From the NCBI GenBank assembly GCA_945902775.1, contig CAMDMY010000006.1, forward strand, positions 1 to 59,437: DNA of 59,437 bases. The letters run 5' to 3'. The notes under the pieces are model-generated. The model searched no databases and was not told the origin of the DNA. It saw only the letters and a list, made by a program, of their open reading frames with translations. Of this stretch, positions 8,074 through 16,325 are shown piece after piece; within the stretch, counting starts at the first letter, position 1; each line of letters begins with the position of its first letter. The position numbers and the translations under genes are program-made. The stretch comes from Chryseobacterium gleum. GTDB taxonomy: Bacteria; Bacteroidota; Bacteroidia; Flavobacteriales_D; Crocinitomicaceae.

Positions 8074-8646
8074 ATGATTTCAAGAATTCAAAAAGAAAAA
8101 TTTTTAAACCAAAAAGCAATTGTTATATGGCTAACTGGACTTTCTGGAGCAGGAAAAACTACTCTTTCTGAACATATATCAAAAGCTCTCTTTGAAAAAG
8201 GATTTTTTACTCAACTTTTAGATGGAGATCAAATACGTAATGGCATCAATAATAATTTAGGCTTTTCAGATGAAGACAGAAATGAAAATATTCGTCGTAT
8301 TGCTGAAATTTCAAAATTATTTATCAACTCAGGAATAATATGTATTAATAGTTTTATTAGTCCAACAGATAAAATTAGATCATTAGCAAAAGAAATTATT
8401 GGAGCTGAAAATTATTTTGAAATCTATCTTGATGTCTCCATTGAAATTTGTGAAAAAAGAGATGTGAAAGGTCTTTATAAAGCAGCGAGAGATGGGAAAA
8501 TTAAAAATTTCACTGGAATAGGTTCTGATTATGAAATTCCAACAACCTCTGATCTAAAATTAAAAACTGGCGAACTATCTATAGAAGATTCTGTGAAAAT
8601 TTGTTTGGATCAAATTCTTCCTTTGATTCAGTATTCTGAAAAATAA
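8074..8646 (+). CDS. cysC: adenylyl-sulfate kinase (APS kinase)
   Basis: The 190-residue protein carries Walker A GLSGAGKT (residues 22-29), the APS-binding stretch LDGDQIRNGINNNLGFSDED (~49-68), RNENIRRIAE, and the serine-containing FISPTDKIRSLA lid (~93-105). Later KGLYKAARDGKIKNFTGIGSDYE matches the conserved C-terminal APS kinase block. It phosphorylates adenylyl-sulfate to PAPS, the donor for PAPS sulfotransferases. It is monofunctional, without a fused ATP sulfurylase, and no cysD/cysN is in the window. It lies 56 bp after the permease, with a weak promoter-like TACTTTTA before it, and a strong terminator follows. Confidence 0.93.
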   Translation: MISRIQKEKFLNQKAIVIWLTGLSGAGKTTLSEHISKALFEKGFFTQLLDGDQIRNGINNNLGFSDEDRNENIRRIAEISKLFINSGIICINSFISPTDKIRSLAKEIIGAENYFEIYLDVSIEICEKRDVKGLYKAARDGKIKNFTGIGSDYEIPTTSDLKLKTGELSIEDSVKICLDQILPLIQYSEK

Positions 8647-8650
8647 TAAA

Positions 8651-8678
8651 GCGAAGATAAATCTTCGCCTTTTTCTTT
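8651..8678 (+). terminator. Rho-independent terminator after cysC
   Basis: A perfect inverted repeat GCGAAGAT-AA-ATCTTCGC is followed by CTTTTTCTTT. It lies 4 bp after the cysC stop and ends the island transcript. Confidence 0.88.
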
Positions 8679-8684
8679 ATGTTC

Positions 8685-8738
8685 GGGTGGACTGAAGTCC
8701 ACCCCTATTTATTTTTTAAACCGGTGGATTGAAATCCA
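8685..8738. repeat. two related REP-like hairpins with TGAA apex
   Basis: Two hairpins of the same design lie between convergent cysC and hutH. The first is GGGTGGACTGAAGTCCACCC (8686-8705 region), and about 17 bases later comes GGTGGATTGAAATCCACC. The stems differ at a compensating pair (C-G changed to T-A) while the TGAA apex is kept, indicating conserved RNA or DNA structure. They look like short dispersed palindromes rather than a transposon end. Confidence 0.7.
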
Positions 8739-8750
8739 CCTCTATGTTTC

Positions 8751-10235
8751 TTAAAAATTCCAATTCACTGCGAAATCTCTACTTTTTGCAATTTCTGGTT
8801 GTAGGTATTTATCTTTTTCTACGAAAGGAACTACTTTTCTGTACTCTGAAACGATTTGTTCTACTCTACTTGATGATTTCAAAGGACGTCTAAATTCAAT
8901 CGCTTGCGTCGCGTTTAAAAGCTCTATTGCTTGAATAGTATATAAGTTTTGAATTACTCTGTATAATTTGGTTGCTGCGTTCGCTCCCATTGAAACGTGA
9001 TCTTCTTGACCGTTAGATGAATCGATTGTATCAACACTTGCTGGCATACACAATTGTTTGTTTTGACTAACTACTGATGCTGCTGTATATTGAGGAATCA
9101 TAAATCCTGAATTCAATCCTGGATTAGCAACTAAAAACGCTGGTAAACCTCTTGTTCCTGAAATTAACTTATAAACTCTTCTTTCTGAAATACTTCCTAA
9201 TTCAGCTAAAGCAATTGCCAAAAAATCCATTGAAATCGCTAATGGTTGACCGTGGAAATTTCCTGCTGAAACTACATCATCTTCATCTGGGAAAATAGTT
9301 GGATTATCTGTAACTGCGTTGATTTCACGTTCTACGATTTCTTTGCAATAATTAATTGCATCTAAAGAAGCTCCGTGAACTTGTGGAATACATCTAAAAG
9401 AATAAGGGTCTTGAACGTGGGCTTTTTCTTGTTTGATTATTTCACTTCCTGCTAATAAATTTCTGAAAATTTCAGCTACTGCAATTTGTCCTTTTTGGTT
9501 TCTAATTTCATTAACTGAAACTCCAAATGGTTCAATTCTTCCATCGTATCCTTCTAATGAAACTGCTGCAACTTGGTTAAATTGATTGAATAATTTCTCT
9601 CCATTACTAACTGCGTATGAAGCATAAGCACTCATAAATTGAGTCCCGTTTAATAATGCTAAACCTTCTTTTGAACGTAAAACGATTGGCTGTAAATTGA
9701 ATTTTTCGTTCATTACATTACTTGCCATTTTCTCGCCATTCACATATACTTCTCCTTCTCCTATTAGTGGCAATGATAAGTGTGCTAAAGGTGCTAAATC
9801 TCCTGACGCTCCTAGACTTCCTTGTTGATATACAACTGGAATAATATTATTATTAAAGAAGAAAACCAAACGTTCTACTGTTTCAACTTGTACTCCAGAA
9901 TGACCGTGAGACAACCCTAAAATTTTCAGTAAAATCATTCGTTTTACTAATTCTGATGGTGCTTCCTCCCCTGTTCCGCAAGCGTGAGATAAAACTAAAT
10001 TAGTCTGCAATTGTTCTAAATCTTCTGTTGAAATGGCTGTATTACATAACGATCCAAAACCTGTATTTACTCCGTAGATTAAACGTTCGCTTCTGGCTAC
10101 TTTTTCATCTAAATAGGTTCTGCATTTTTGAATAACGGCTCTTGTTTCTGGTGCTAATTCAATTTGATGGTTTTCTGCTAATATCGTATCGATTTTTGAT
10201 AATGAAATCCATTTATTGTCAATTATTTTTTTCAT
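8751..10235 (-). CDS. hutH: histidine ammonia-lyase
   Basis: The 494-residue enzyme contains the Ala-Ser-Gly triad that forms the MIO electrophile (GSLGASGDLAPLAHL, triad at residues 143-145). It also has Y54-G-V-N-T-G-F and the S83-H84 pair usual in histidine (rather than phenylalanine) ammonia-lyases, plus the later NGQEDHVSMG block. It deaminates histidine to urocanate, the first step of histidine breakdown. No hutU/hutI/hutG genes are in the window. It lies 54 bp downstream of hisS on the same strand with a perfect palindrome between them and no obvious promoter of its own, so it may be read from the hisS promoter. A tyrosine-lyase role is unlikely but not excluded. Confidence 0.9.
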   Translation of the reverse strand: MKKIIDNKWISLSKIDTILAENHQIELAPETRAVIQKCRTYLDEKVARSERLIYGVNTGFGSLCNTAISTEDLEQLQTNLVLSHACGTGEEAPSELVKRMILLKILGLSHGHSGVQVETVERLVFFFNNNIIPVVYQQGSLGASGDLAPLAHLSLPLIGEGEVYVNGEKMASNVMNEKFNLQPIVLRSKEGLALLNGTQFMSAYASYAVSNGEKLFNQFNQVAAVSLEGYDGRIEPFGVSVNEIRNQKGQIAVAEIFRNLLAGSEIIKQEKAHVQDPYSFRCIPQVHGASLDAINYCKEIVEREINAVTDNPTIFPDEDDVVSAGNFHGQPLAISMDFLAIALAELGSISERRVYKLISGTRGLPAFLVANPGLNSGFMIPQYTAASVVSQNKQLCMPASVDTIDSSNGQEDHVSMGANAATKLYRVIQNLYTIQAIELLNATQAIEFRRPLKSSSRVEQIVSEYRKVVPFVEKDKYLQPEIAKSRDFAVNWNF

Positions 10236-10253
10236 TTTATATTTTTTTTCGTC

Positions 10254-10281
10254 GTACGGACAGGTCGCGACCTGTCCGTAC
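10254..10281. repeat. 28-bp perfect palindrome (REP-like, AGGTCGCGACCT core)
   Basis: A perfect inverted repeat is centred on TCGCGA, with core GGACAGGTCGCGACCTGTCC and flanking GTAC arms. It lies in the hisS-hutH gap. The same core recurs at 13250-13271 and 23238-23255. Confidence 0.85.
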
Positions 10282-10289
10282 CGTAAATT

Positions 10290-11657
10290 TTATTTTAATT
10301 TTTCAATCAATTGATCAATCGATACTTCGAATTGTTCACCTGAATCCATATTTTTTAATTGGATAATTCCTTTTGCCATTTCTTCATCACCAACGATTGC
10401 TACAAATTGAACTCCGCGATCATTTGCATATTTCATCTGTTTTTGCATTTTGGCTTTTGATGGATATACTTCAGAATCAATTCCATTCTCACGGCATTTT
10501 TTTACTAATTTCAAACAATATGCTTGTTCGATTTCTCCGAAATTCACGAATAATAAGGATAATCCTAAATCTGTTTCTTTTGGAAATAAATCTAATTCTG
10601 TCAATACATCATAAATTCTATCTGCTCCGAAAGAAATTCCAACTCCTGACATTCCTGGCATTCCGAACAAACCTGTTAAATCATCGTAACGTCCTCCGCC
10701 ACAAATACTTCCCATGTTTACTCCGTTCGCTTTCACTTCAAAAATTGCTCCTGTATAGTAATTTAAACCCCTTGCTAAAGTAACGTCAAATTCTATTTTC
10801 GCATTTTTAACTCCCAATTCATTAACCTGATTAAGAACGAATTCTAATTCTTCGATTCCTTTTAATCCGATTTCGCTAGTCGCTAAAATTTCTTTCATTT
10901 TTGCTAAGGTTTCATGATTATTACCTAACAATGAAAACAACGGTTGGATTTTTGCTATTGCACTTTCAGAAACTCCTTTTTCAGTCAATTCCTTTATAAC
11001 TCCTTCTTCTCCAATCTTATCTAATTTATCGATTGCAACCGTAATATCGATTAATTTATCCGACTCACCACTAACTTCAGCTATACCTGATAAAATTTTA
11101 CGGTTATTTATTTTAATCGAAAAATCTGGGATTTGTAAGGCACTTAATACCTCATCAAATAATAAAACAAAATCGATTTCATAAATCAATGAATCGCTTC
11201 CTACAACGTCAGCGTCACACTGATAAAATTCTTGGTAACGTCCGTGCTGGGGACGATCCGCTCTCCATACTGGTTGAATTTGGTATCTTTTAAATGGAAA
11301 AGAAATATCATTTTGGTGTTGCACTACAAATCGTGCGAAAGGAACTGTTAAATCGTAACGTAATGCTTTTTCAGCCAATGAATTAGCAAAACGAGGTAAA
11401 TTTCCAGCTTCTAGAGCTTGAAGATCCGCTTTTTTCATTTTCTCTCCAGAATTCAAGATTCTAAAAATCAAACGATCCCCTTCTTCACCATATTTACCTA
11501 ATAAAGTTTGAGATAATTCAAATGATGGAGTTTCAATGGGTGAAAAACCGTATTTCTTAAAAATGTTGCGAATTGTATCGAATATGTATGTTCTTCTTGC
11601 TACTTCTAACGGAAGAAAATCTCTAGTTCCTTTTGGAATGGAGGGTTTTTGAGCCAT
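10290..11657 (-). CDS. hisS: histidyl-tRNA synthetase
   Basis: The 455-residue class II synthetase has KGTRDFLP at the start, motif 2 ([21 protein letters not shown]), the histidine-specific ARGLNYYTG and [11 protein letters not shown] motifs, and motif 3 with G-I-G-x-D-R ([11 protein letters not shown]). A C-terminal anticodon-binding domain follows. It charges tRNA-His. The start is set at the ATG at 11657 ([10 protein letters not shown]), because a -7 promoter box lies at 11675-11682 and the extra upstream codons run through a palindrome. hutH lies downstream on the same strand, so histidine use and breakdown genes are adjacent. Confidence 0.95.
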   Translation of the reverse strand: MAQKPSIPKGTRDFLPLEVARRTYIFDTIRNIFKKYGFSPIETPSFELSQTLLGKYGEEGDRLIFRILNSGEKMKKADLQALEAGNLPRFANSLAEKALRYDLTVPFARFVVQHQNDISFPFKRYQIQPVWRADRPQHGRYQEFYQCDADVVGSDSLIYEIDFVLLFDEVLSALQIPDFSIKINNRKILSGIAEVSGESDKLIDITVAIDKLDKIGEEGVIKELTEKGVSESAIAKIQPLFSLLGNNHETLAKMKEILATSEIGLKGIEELEFVLNQVNELGVKNAKIEFDVTLARGLNYYTGAIFEVKANGVNMGSICGGGRYDDLTGLFGMPGMSGVGISFGADRIYDVLTELDLFPKETDLGLSLLFVNFGEIEQAYCLKLVKKCRENGIDSEVYPSKAKMQKQMKYANDRGVQFVAIVGDEEMAKGIIQLKNMDSGEQFEVSIDQLIEKLK

Positions 11658-11674
11658 TTTATTAATCTTTTTAA

Positions 11675-11682
11675 CAAAGATA
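11675..11682 (-). promoter_or_regulatory. -7 promoter element for hisS
   Basis: On the minus strand the sequence reads TATCTTTG, matching TAnnTTTG, 17 bases before the chosen hisS ATG. This excludes the longer start at 11744. Confidence 0.6.
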
Positions 11683-11705
11683 GTTTTTAAATTGAAATTA
11701 TCCTC

Positions 11706-11729
11706 CCCCTTTGTCCCCCTCCAAAGGGG
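11706..11729. repeat. palindromic repeat CCCCTTTG / CAAAGGGG
   Basis: An 8-bp stem CCCCTTTG ... CAAAGGGG with an 8-base C-rich loop lies between the paaC remnant and the hisS promoter. C/G-rich sequence here stands out against the AT-rich genome, so it is probably a dispersed element. Confidence 0.6.
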
Positions 11730-11753
11730 AAGAATAAAAATCAATGAAAATTC

Positions 11754-12059
11754 TCACCAAATAGCTTCTGGATATGTACTTGGTAAAAATTGCATTTCTG
11801 TTAATATAAATCCTAAATTTTCTGAATGAACTCCTTGTTTTCCTCCTTTGATACTGAAATCATTCGTTGGAAGACTTAAATGAGCTAAATAAAAAATTTC
11901 ATCCACTTTCAATTTGAAATCTTTATGGATCTTGGCTAAATCAACTCCTATTCGTCCTTTTCCTTCCTGACAAGCTACTTCTTCATAAATAGATTCAGCA
12001 TAACCAATTAAATCCAATTCGAATAAATCATAACTATCTAACCCTTTTTTTAAAATCAA
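11754..12059 (-). pseudogene. paaC: C-terminal remnant of 1,2-phenylacetyl-CoA epoxidase subunit PaaC
   Basis: The 101 codons match only the end of PaaC: a DLFELD-like helix start, GIGVD-like GRIGVDLAKI, then the hallmark C-terminus GGKQGVHSENLGFILTEMQF followed by YPEAIW. PaaC is normally ~250 residues; the N-terminal ~150 are absent. There is no ATG: the frame begins with TTG and a stop lies two codons further up. No other paa genes are nearby. This is a truncated, probably dead gene. An alternative is a short expressed fragment, but no ribosome site or promoter is evident. Confidence 0.72.
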
Positions 12060-12183
12060 TGAATATCAACTATAAAACCTCAATTAGATGATTAATATCA
12101 GTAAAATCTGTTTGAAATTTTACAAATCGAAGTGAATTTGTTTTAAAACAGTTAAATCCATAGGTTTGGGTTAAAAATAAATG

Positions 12184-12191
12184 TAAATTTG
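12184..12191 (+). promoter_or_regulatory. -7 promoter element for the ACMSD-like gene
   Basis: TAAATTTG matches TAnnTTTG 22 bases before the ATG at 12214. The 154-bp gap before it (12060-12213) holds no other feature seen. Confidence 0.55.
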
Positions 12192-12213
12192 AATACACGA
12201 AAAATTATACAGA

Positions 12214-13221
12214 ATGTTAAAAATTGATATGCACACCCACATAATACCAAAACATTTGCCTGATTGGACAAAGAAATTTGGTTATGGTGATTTTATATTT
12301 CTTAATCATAATGAAAATAAAACTGCAGATATGATGCAGGGTGGTCATTTTTTTAGACGTATTGAAGAAAATTGTTGGGACGAAAATATTCGTATTGCTG
12401 ATTATGAGAAATTCAATACACAAGTTCAAGTTGTGTGTACTATTCCTGTAATGTTTGCTTACAATGCAAAGACAAAAGATTGTTCCGAGATGTCACAATT
12501 TTTGAACGATCACATTGCTGATTTAGTGGTTCGTTATCCAAAAAATTACATTGGTTTGGCAACAATTCCAATGCAAGATCCTGAAGCTGCTATTCGTGAA
12601 TTAGAAAGAGCGAAAGAAATCGGATTTGTTGGAATTCAAATAGGTTCTAATATCAATGATGAAAATCTGGGTGACCCTAAATTTTTACCGATTTTTGAAG
12701 CATGTGAACGTTTGGGAATGGCTGTTATGATTCATCCATGGCAAATGATGGGACAAGACAGTATGATAAAATACTGGTTGCCTTGGTTAGTTGGGATGCC
12801 AGCCGAAACATCAAGAGCTGCTTGTTCAATGATTTTCGCTGGTGTATTGGAGAAATTACCCAATTTAAGAGTTTGCTTTTCTCATGCTGGAGGTTCATTT
12901 TTACCAACTTTAGGAAGAATTGAACACGGATTTAATTGTCGTCCTGATTTAGTAGCTTGCGACAACCCGATAAACCCAAGAGATTATTTAGGTAAATTCT
13001 GGATTGATTGTATAACTCATGATATAGATTTATTAAAATATATCCTAAAAATGCAAGGAAGTAAACGCATCTGTTTAGGATCTGATTACCCCTTCCCATT
13101 AGGAGATTTAGAAATTGGAAAATTCATTGAAGATAGCGATTTAAGTCCTTCAGTTGTAGAAGATATTTTCACGAATTCAACGTTGGAATGGTTGAATTTG
13201 GATAAGAAATTGTTTATTTAA
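12214..13221 (+). CDS. 2-amino-3-carboxymuconate-6-semialdehyde decarboxylase (ACMSD), amidohydrolase family
   Basis: The 335-residue protein matches ACMSD along its full length. It has the metal-binding DMHTHIIP at the start (residues 5-12), FGYGDF, RRIEENCWD, HPWQMMGQDSM...KYWLPWLVGMPAE (~174-198), the SHAGGSF metal histidine, CDNPINPRDYLG and GSDYPFPLGDLE with the catalytic aspartate. The enzyme removes the carboxyl group of ACMS in tryptophan (kynurenine) or 2-nitrobenzoate breakdown, diverting flux from NAD synthesis. It is alone here, without kynurenine genes beside it. Length equals the family norm and it has its own promoter. Confidence 0.92.
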   Translation: MLKIDMHTHIIPKHLPDWTKKFGYGDFIFLNHNENKTADMMQGGHFFRRIEENCWDENIRIADYEKFNTQVQVVCTIPVMFAYNAKTKDCSEMSQFLNDHIADLVVRYPKNYIGLATIPMQDPEAAIRELERAKEIGFVGIQIGSNINDENLGDPKFLPIFEACERLGMAVMIHPWQMMGQDSMIKYWLPWLVGMPAETSRAACSMIFAGVLEKLPNLRVCFSHAGGSFLPTLGRIEHGFNCRPDLVACDNPINPRDYLGKFWIDCITHDIDLLKYILKMQGSKRICLGSDYPFPLGDLEIGKFIEDSDLSPSVVEDIFTNSTLEWLNLDKKLFI

Positions 13222-13222
13222 T

Positions 13223-13298
13223 TTTTTTGCAGGGAATGTAAATGTTGTAGGGACAGGTCGCGACCTATCCCTACAACATTTACATTCCCTGCAAAAAA
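13223..13298. repeat. 76-bp near-perfect palindrome with REP core
   Basis: Two 38-base arms meet between 13260 and 13261 with one mismatch (37 of 38 paired). The centre is the GGACAGGTCG-CGACC core found at 10254. The outer arms (GCAGGGAATGTAAATGTTGTAG and its complement) are unique here. T and A runs flank it, so it can also act as a terminator for the gene ending at 13221. Confidence 0.85.
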
Positions 13299-13302
13299 TT
13301 TC

Positions 13303-13310
13303 TATCTTTG
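13303..13310 (+). promoter_or_regulatory. -7 promoter element for the cysteine desulfurase
   Basis: TATCTTTG matches TAnnTTTG, 18 bases before the ATG at 13329 and only 4 bases after the 76-bp palindrome. Confidence 0.6.
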
Positions 13311-13328
13311 TCTTTTAAATTTTACACT

Positions 13329-14468
13329 ATGCGAGTTTATTTAGACAATGCTGCAACAACACAACTTGCACCTGAAGTTTTAGAAGTAATGATCCCTATT
13401 TTCACAAATGAATTTGGAAACCCTTCATCTACACACTTTTACGGAAGACAAGCAAAAGCTTCTATCGAAACTTCGCGTAGAAAAATCGCCAAATTATTAA
13501 ATTGTCAACCGTCTGAAATTATTTTCACATCAGGTGGTACTGAAGCAGATAATATGGCTATTTACTCTTCTGTTCACCAAATGGGTGTGAAACATATTAT
13601 CACTTCATCAATAGAACATCACGCAGTTGTTCATACAGCTGAAGCGATTGAAAAAGAGGGTTTAGCAAGAATTAGTTATGTAAAACTAGATTCAAAAGGA
13701 AACGTAGATTTAGCTGATTTAGAGCAACTTCTAACTACAGAAGATAAAACATTGGTTTCTTTGATGCATGCTAATAATGAAATATCAACGTTATTACCTA
13801 TCCAAAAAGTAAGTCAATTGTGTCGTAAATACGATGCTTTGTTTCATTCTGATACTGTTCAAACAATGGGACATTATCCTTTTGATTTACAAGAATTAGA
13901 TATTGATTTCATCACTGGAGCAGCACATAAATTTCACGGACCAAAGGGAATTGGTTTTTTATACATTAATAAAAAAGTAAAAGTAGAAGCGTTAATTCAC
14001 GGAGGTTCTCAAGAGAGAGGTTTACGAGGTGGAACTGAAAACATCTATGGAATAGTTGGTATAGCAAAAGCATTGGAACTAGCCTATGAAGATGTTGCTG
14101 GTCACCAAAACCACGTTCAAGGTTTAAAATCGTATATGATTGACCAATTGAATTCGATTTTTGATGATGTCTATATTCACGGAGAATCAAATCCTGAAAA
14201 AAGTTTGTATACTGTTCTAAATGTGTGCTTTCCTAAAACGGATAAAACGGGAATGTTACTTTTTACGTTAGACTTGAAAGGTGTTGCTTGTAGTGGAGGA
14301 AGTGCTTGTTCTTCAGGAGCAGCAAAAGGTTCTCACGTCCTTGAAGGAATCAATGCCGATCCAAATAGACCAAACGTTCGCTTTTCTTTTTCTAGATATA
14401 CAACGAAAGAAGAAATCGATTTCGCATTGAAAATGATTAAGGAAGCTTTTGAGGTTACATTAGTTTAA
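13329..14468 (+). CDS. cysteine desulfurase (IscS/NifS-type)
   Basis: The 379-residue PLP enzyme begins MRVYLDNAATTQLAPEV, has the PLP lysine in TGAAHKFHGPKGIGFL (~195-210), RGGTENIYGIVG, and the active cysteine in CSGGSACSSGA (~316-326), the class I desulfurase arrangement. It extracts sulfur from cysteine for Fe-S clusters or tRNA thiolation. The ATG at 13329 is preferred over a TTG at 13308 because the TTG lies inside the -7 box. No iscU or iscA follows. The next gene is 19 bp downstream. Confidence 0.92.
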   Translation: MRVYLDNAATTQLAPEVLEVMIPIFTNEFGNPSSTHFYGRQAKASIETSRRKIAKLLNCQPSEIIFTSGGTEADNMAIYSSVHQMGVKHIITSSIEHHAVVHTAEAIEKEGLARISYVKLDSKGNVDLADLEQLLTTEDKTLVSLMHANNEISTLLPIQKVSQLCRKYDALFHSDTVQTMGHYPFDLQELDIDFITGAAHKFHGPKGIGFLYINKKVKVEALIHGGSQERGLRGGTENIYGIVGIAKALELAYEDVAGHQNHVQGLKSYMIDQLNSIFDDVYIHGESNPEKSLYTVLNVCFPKTDKTGMLLFTLDLKGVACSGGSACSSGAAKGSHVLEGINADPNRPNVRFSFSRYTTKEEIDFALKMIKEAFEVTLV

Positions 14469-14487
14469 AATCAAAAAAAAAAACTAA

Positions 14488-15132
14488 ATGGAAAAAACGA
14501 TAACCACCCTAATTTATCTACACGCATTTTTTGGTGGAATTGGTTTAATTACAGGTATAATAAGCTTTTTATCTAAAAAAGGAGACAAGCAACATAGAAA
14601 ATCAGGTAAAATATTTTCCTATTCTATGGTTATCAGTTCTGTAATTTCACTCGTAATTGCCAGAATGCCAAAACACGAAAATTTATTTCTTTTTTTAATT
14701 GGAATTTTCACCATTTATCTTGTTTTAGCAGGAAATAGAGCACTTACCCTTAAAATAAAAAGTAAATCTGATTGGATTGATAAATCTGTTTCTGGCACAA
14801 TGCTAATTGCATCATTCATTATGATAACAATTGGAATTATTGGACAAATTCAACATATTCAAAATAGTATCTTGTTTCTATTTTTTGGAGGTTTCGGGTT
14901 ATTTATGTCTCTCAAAGATTTTAAAACATTTAGAACGTTTCAAGAAAATAAAAATGCTTGGTTAATTAGTCACATAGGAAGAATGATTGGTGCATTAATT
15001 GCTTCAATTACAGCATTTTTAGTTGTTGGTTTACACATAGGAAGTGTTTTTATTTGGATTTCCCCTACAATAATTGGTACGATTTACATTATTGTTTGGA
15101 ATAGAAGAATAAAAAAACAAAATCTATTTTGA
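14488..15132 (+). CDS. DUF2306-like multi-pass membrane protein
   Basis: The 214-residue protein has about seven hydrophobic segments. The N-terminal HAFFGGIGLITGIISFLSKKG, the KQHRKSGKIF loop and the HIGRMIGALIASITAFL segment resemble predicted membrane proteins of the DUF2306 type. Conserved histidines in helices could bind a cofactor, but this is unproven. It overlaps the following glycosyltransferase start by 4 bp (TTGA), so they are co-translated. Function is unknown. Confidence 0.65.
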   Translation: MEKTITTLIYLHAFFGGIGLITGIISFLSKKGDKQHRKSGKIFSYSMVISSVISLVIARMPKHENLFLFLIGIFTIYLVLAGNRALTLKIKSKSDWIDKSVSGTMLIASFIMITIGIIGQIQHIQNSILFLFFGGFGLFMSLKDFKTFRTFQENKNAWLISHIGRMIGALIASITAFLVVGLHIGSVFIWISPTIIGTIYIIVWNRRIKKQNLF

Positions 15133-16259
15133 AACCAAATTCGCAACATATCTTAATCTTAAGTTCGTGGTATCCTACTAAAGATGCTTTGTTTGTTGGG
15201 AATTTTGTGCAACGTCAAGCAGAATTATTAGCATCTGAATATCAAGTAACTGTATTACATACAAAATCATATTCTTCGATTAAATCCAGTGAGATTTCAG
15301 ATACTATAAAAGGGAATTTAAGGGAAATCATTATCTATCATCCTAAAGGTCAAAATCTGATTCAAAAATTCTTAAATCAAAAGAAGGCTTTTCATTTAGG
15401 ATTGCAAAAAATTGAAAATGTCACACTGATTCACGGTCATGTTCTATTATCGAAAGGACTTCAATTTATTCAAGCTAAAAAAAGGTTTAATTGTCCTTTG
15501 TTTGTTACTGAACATGCTTCCTATTACCGAAAAGAAATAAGAGAAAAACGTTCATTTTTAGATAAAATCATTCTAAAAAAAGTAAACAAACACATCGACA
15601 AATTGTTTGCAGTTTCTGAATTTTTAAAGAATGATTTACAATTGGATTTTCCGTCTAAAAAGATAGAAATACTTCCCAATCATATTGATACAAAAACATT
15701 TATTCCAAATGTTAGAAACGTTAATGAAACAAAACAATTTTTACATATTTCCACATTAGATGAGAAAGTTAAAAACCCTAAAGGAATAATAGATGCTTCT
15801 ATTTTATTAATAAAAAAGGGAATATTAAATTTTCATTTGACGATTATAAGTGATGAATCTACTGAAAAATGGGAAGCTTATTCAGTTAAAAATAATATTT
15901 CAGAATACATCACCTTTTCAGGTCCTTTAGACTGGTTTGAATTGGCTCCGTATTATCAAAAATCAGATGCTTTTATTTTGTTTTCAAATTATGAAACGTT
16001 TTCAATCGTACTAGCCGAAGCCTGGGCGTGTGGAATTCCAACCATCACAACATCTGTCGGAATCGGAAATAATCTCTCTGAAAATTTAGGAATTCAAGTT
16101 GAGATAAATTCCCCTGAAAGTTTAGCAAATGGAATGTTAGAGATAATGGAAAATAAAAGAACATTTAATCCTGATATGATTCGAAAGCATGCAGAGCAAT
16201 TTTCAGGAGAGAAAATACTTAATATCTATAGAAATAAACTTGAAAAACTTACCATATAA
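15129..16259 (+). CDS. GT4-type glycosyltransferase
   Basis: The 376-residue GT-B enzyme starts ILILSSWYPTKDALFVGNFVQRQAELL, typical of GT4 N-domains. The C-domain has FVSEFLK-like AVSEFLKNDL, a ...LLPNHIDTKTF stretch and the acceptor/donor block SNYETFSIVLAEAWACGIP (~290-308) with the E-x7-E pattern. It would move a sugar from a nucleotide donor onto a surface polymer or lipid. The start is TTG at 15129, overlapping the previous stop; only four residues precede the first beta strand, so no later start fits well. Confidence 0.87.
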   Translation: MKPNSQHILILSSWYPTKDALFVGNFVQRQAELLASEYQVTVLHTKSYSSIKSSEISDTIKGNLREIIIYHPKGQNLIQKFLNQKKAFHLGLQKIENVTLIHGHVLLSKGLQFIQAKKRFNCPLFVTEHASYYRKEIREKRSFLDKIILKKVNKHIDKLFAVSEFLKNDLQLDFPSKKIEILPNHIDTKTFIPNVRNVNETKQFLHISTLDEKVKNPKGIIDASILLIKKGILNFHLTIISDESTEKWEAYSVKNNISEYITFSGPLDWFELAPYYQKSDAFILFSNYETFSIVLAEAWACGIPTITTSVGIGNNLSENLGIQVEINSPESLANGMLEIMENKRTFNPDMIRKHAEQFSGEKILNIYRNKLEKLTI

Positions 16260-16314
16260 GTCATAGGACATATAAGTTATCAAACTCTTATATGACCTTA
16301 AATTCCTTATATGG
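16252..16314. repeat. nested inverted repeats CATATAAG / CTTATATG around a gene junction
   Basis: Outer arms CCATATAAG (16252-16260) and CTTATATGG (16306-16314) enclose inner arms CATATAAG (16269-16276) and CTTATATG (16287-16294). The left outer arm contains the stop of the glycosyltransferase and the right arm the ATG at 16311, so the structure could mask that start. Confidence 0.55.
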
Positions 16315-16325
16315 TTAATGAAAAT

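Noticed and set aside
11658-11744. Longer N-terminus for hisS
   Set aside because: The extra codons cross a C/G-rich palindrome and the promoter box at 11675-11682; the family N-terminus fits the ATG at 11657.
13308-13328. TTG start giving seven extra residues on the cysteine desulfurase
   Set aside because: The codon lies in the TATCTTTG promoter box, so transcription would start downstream of it.
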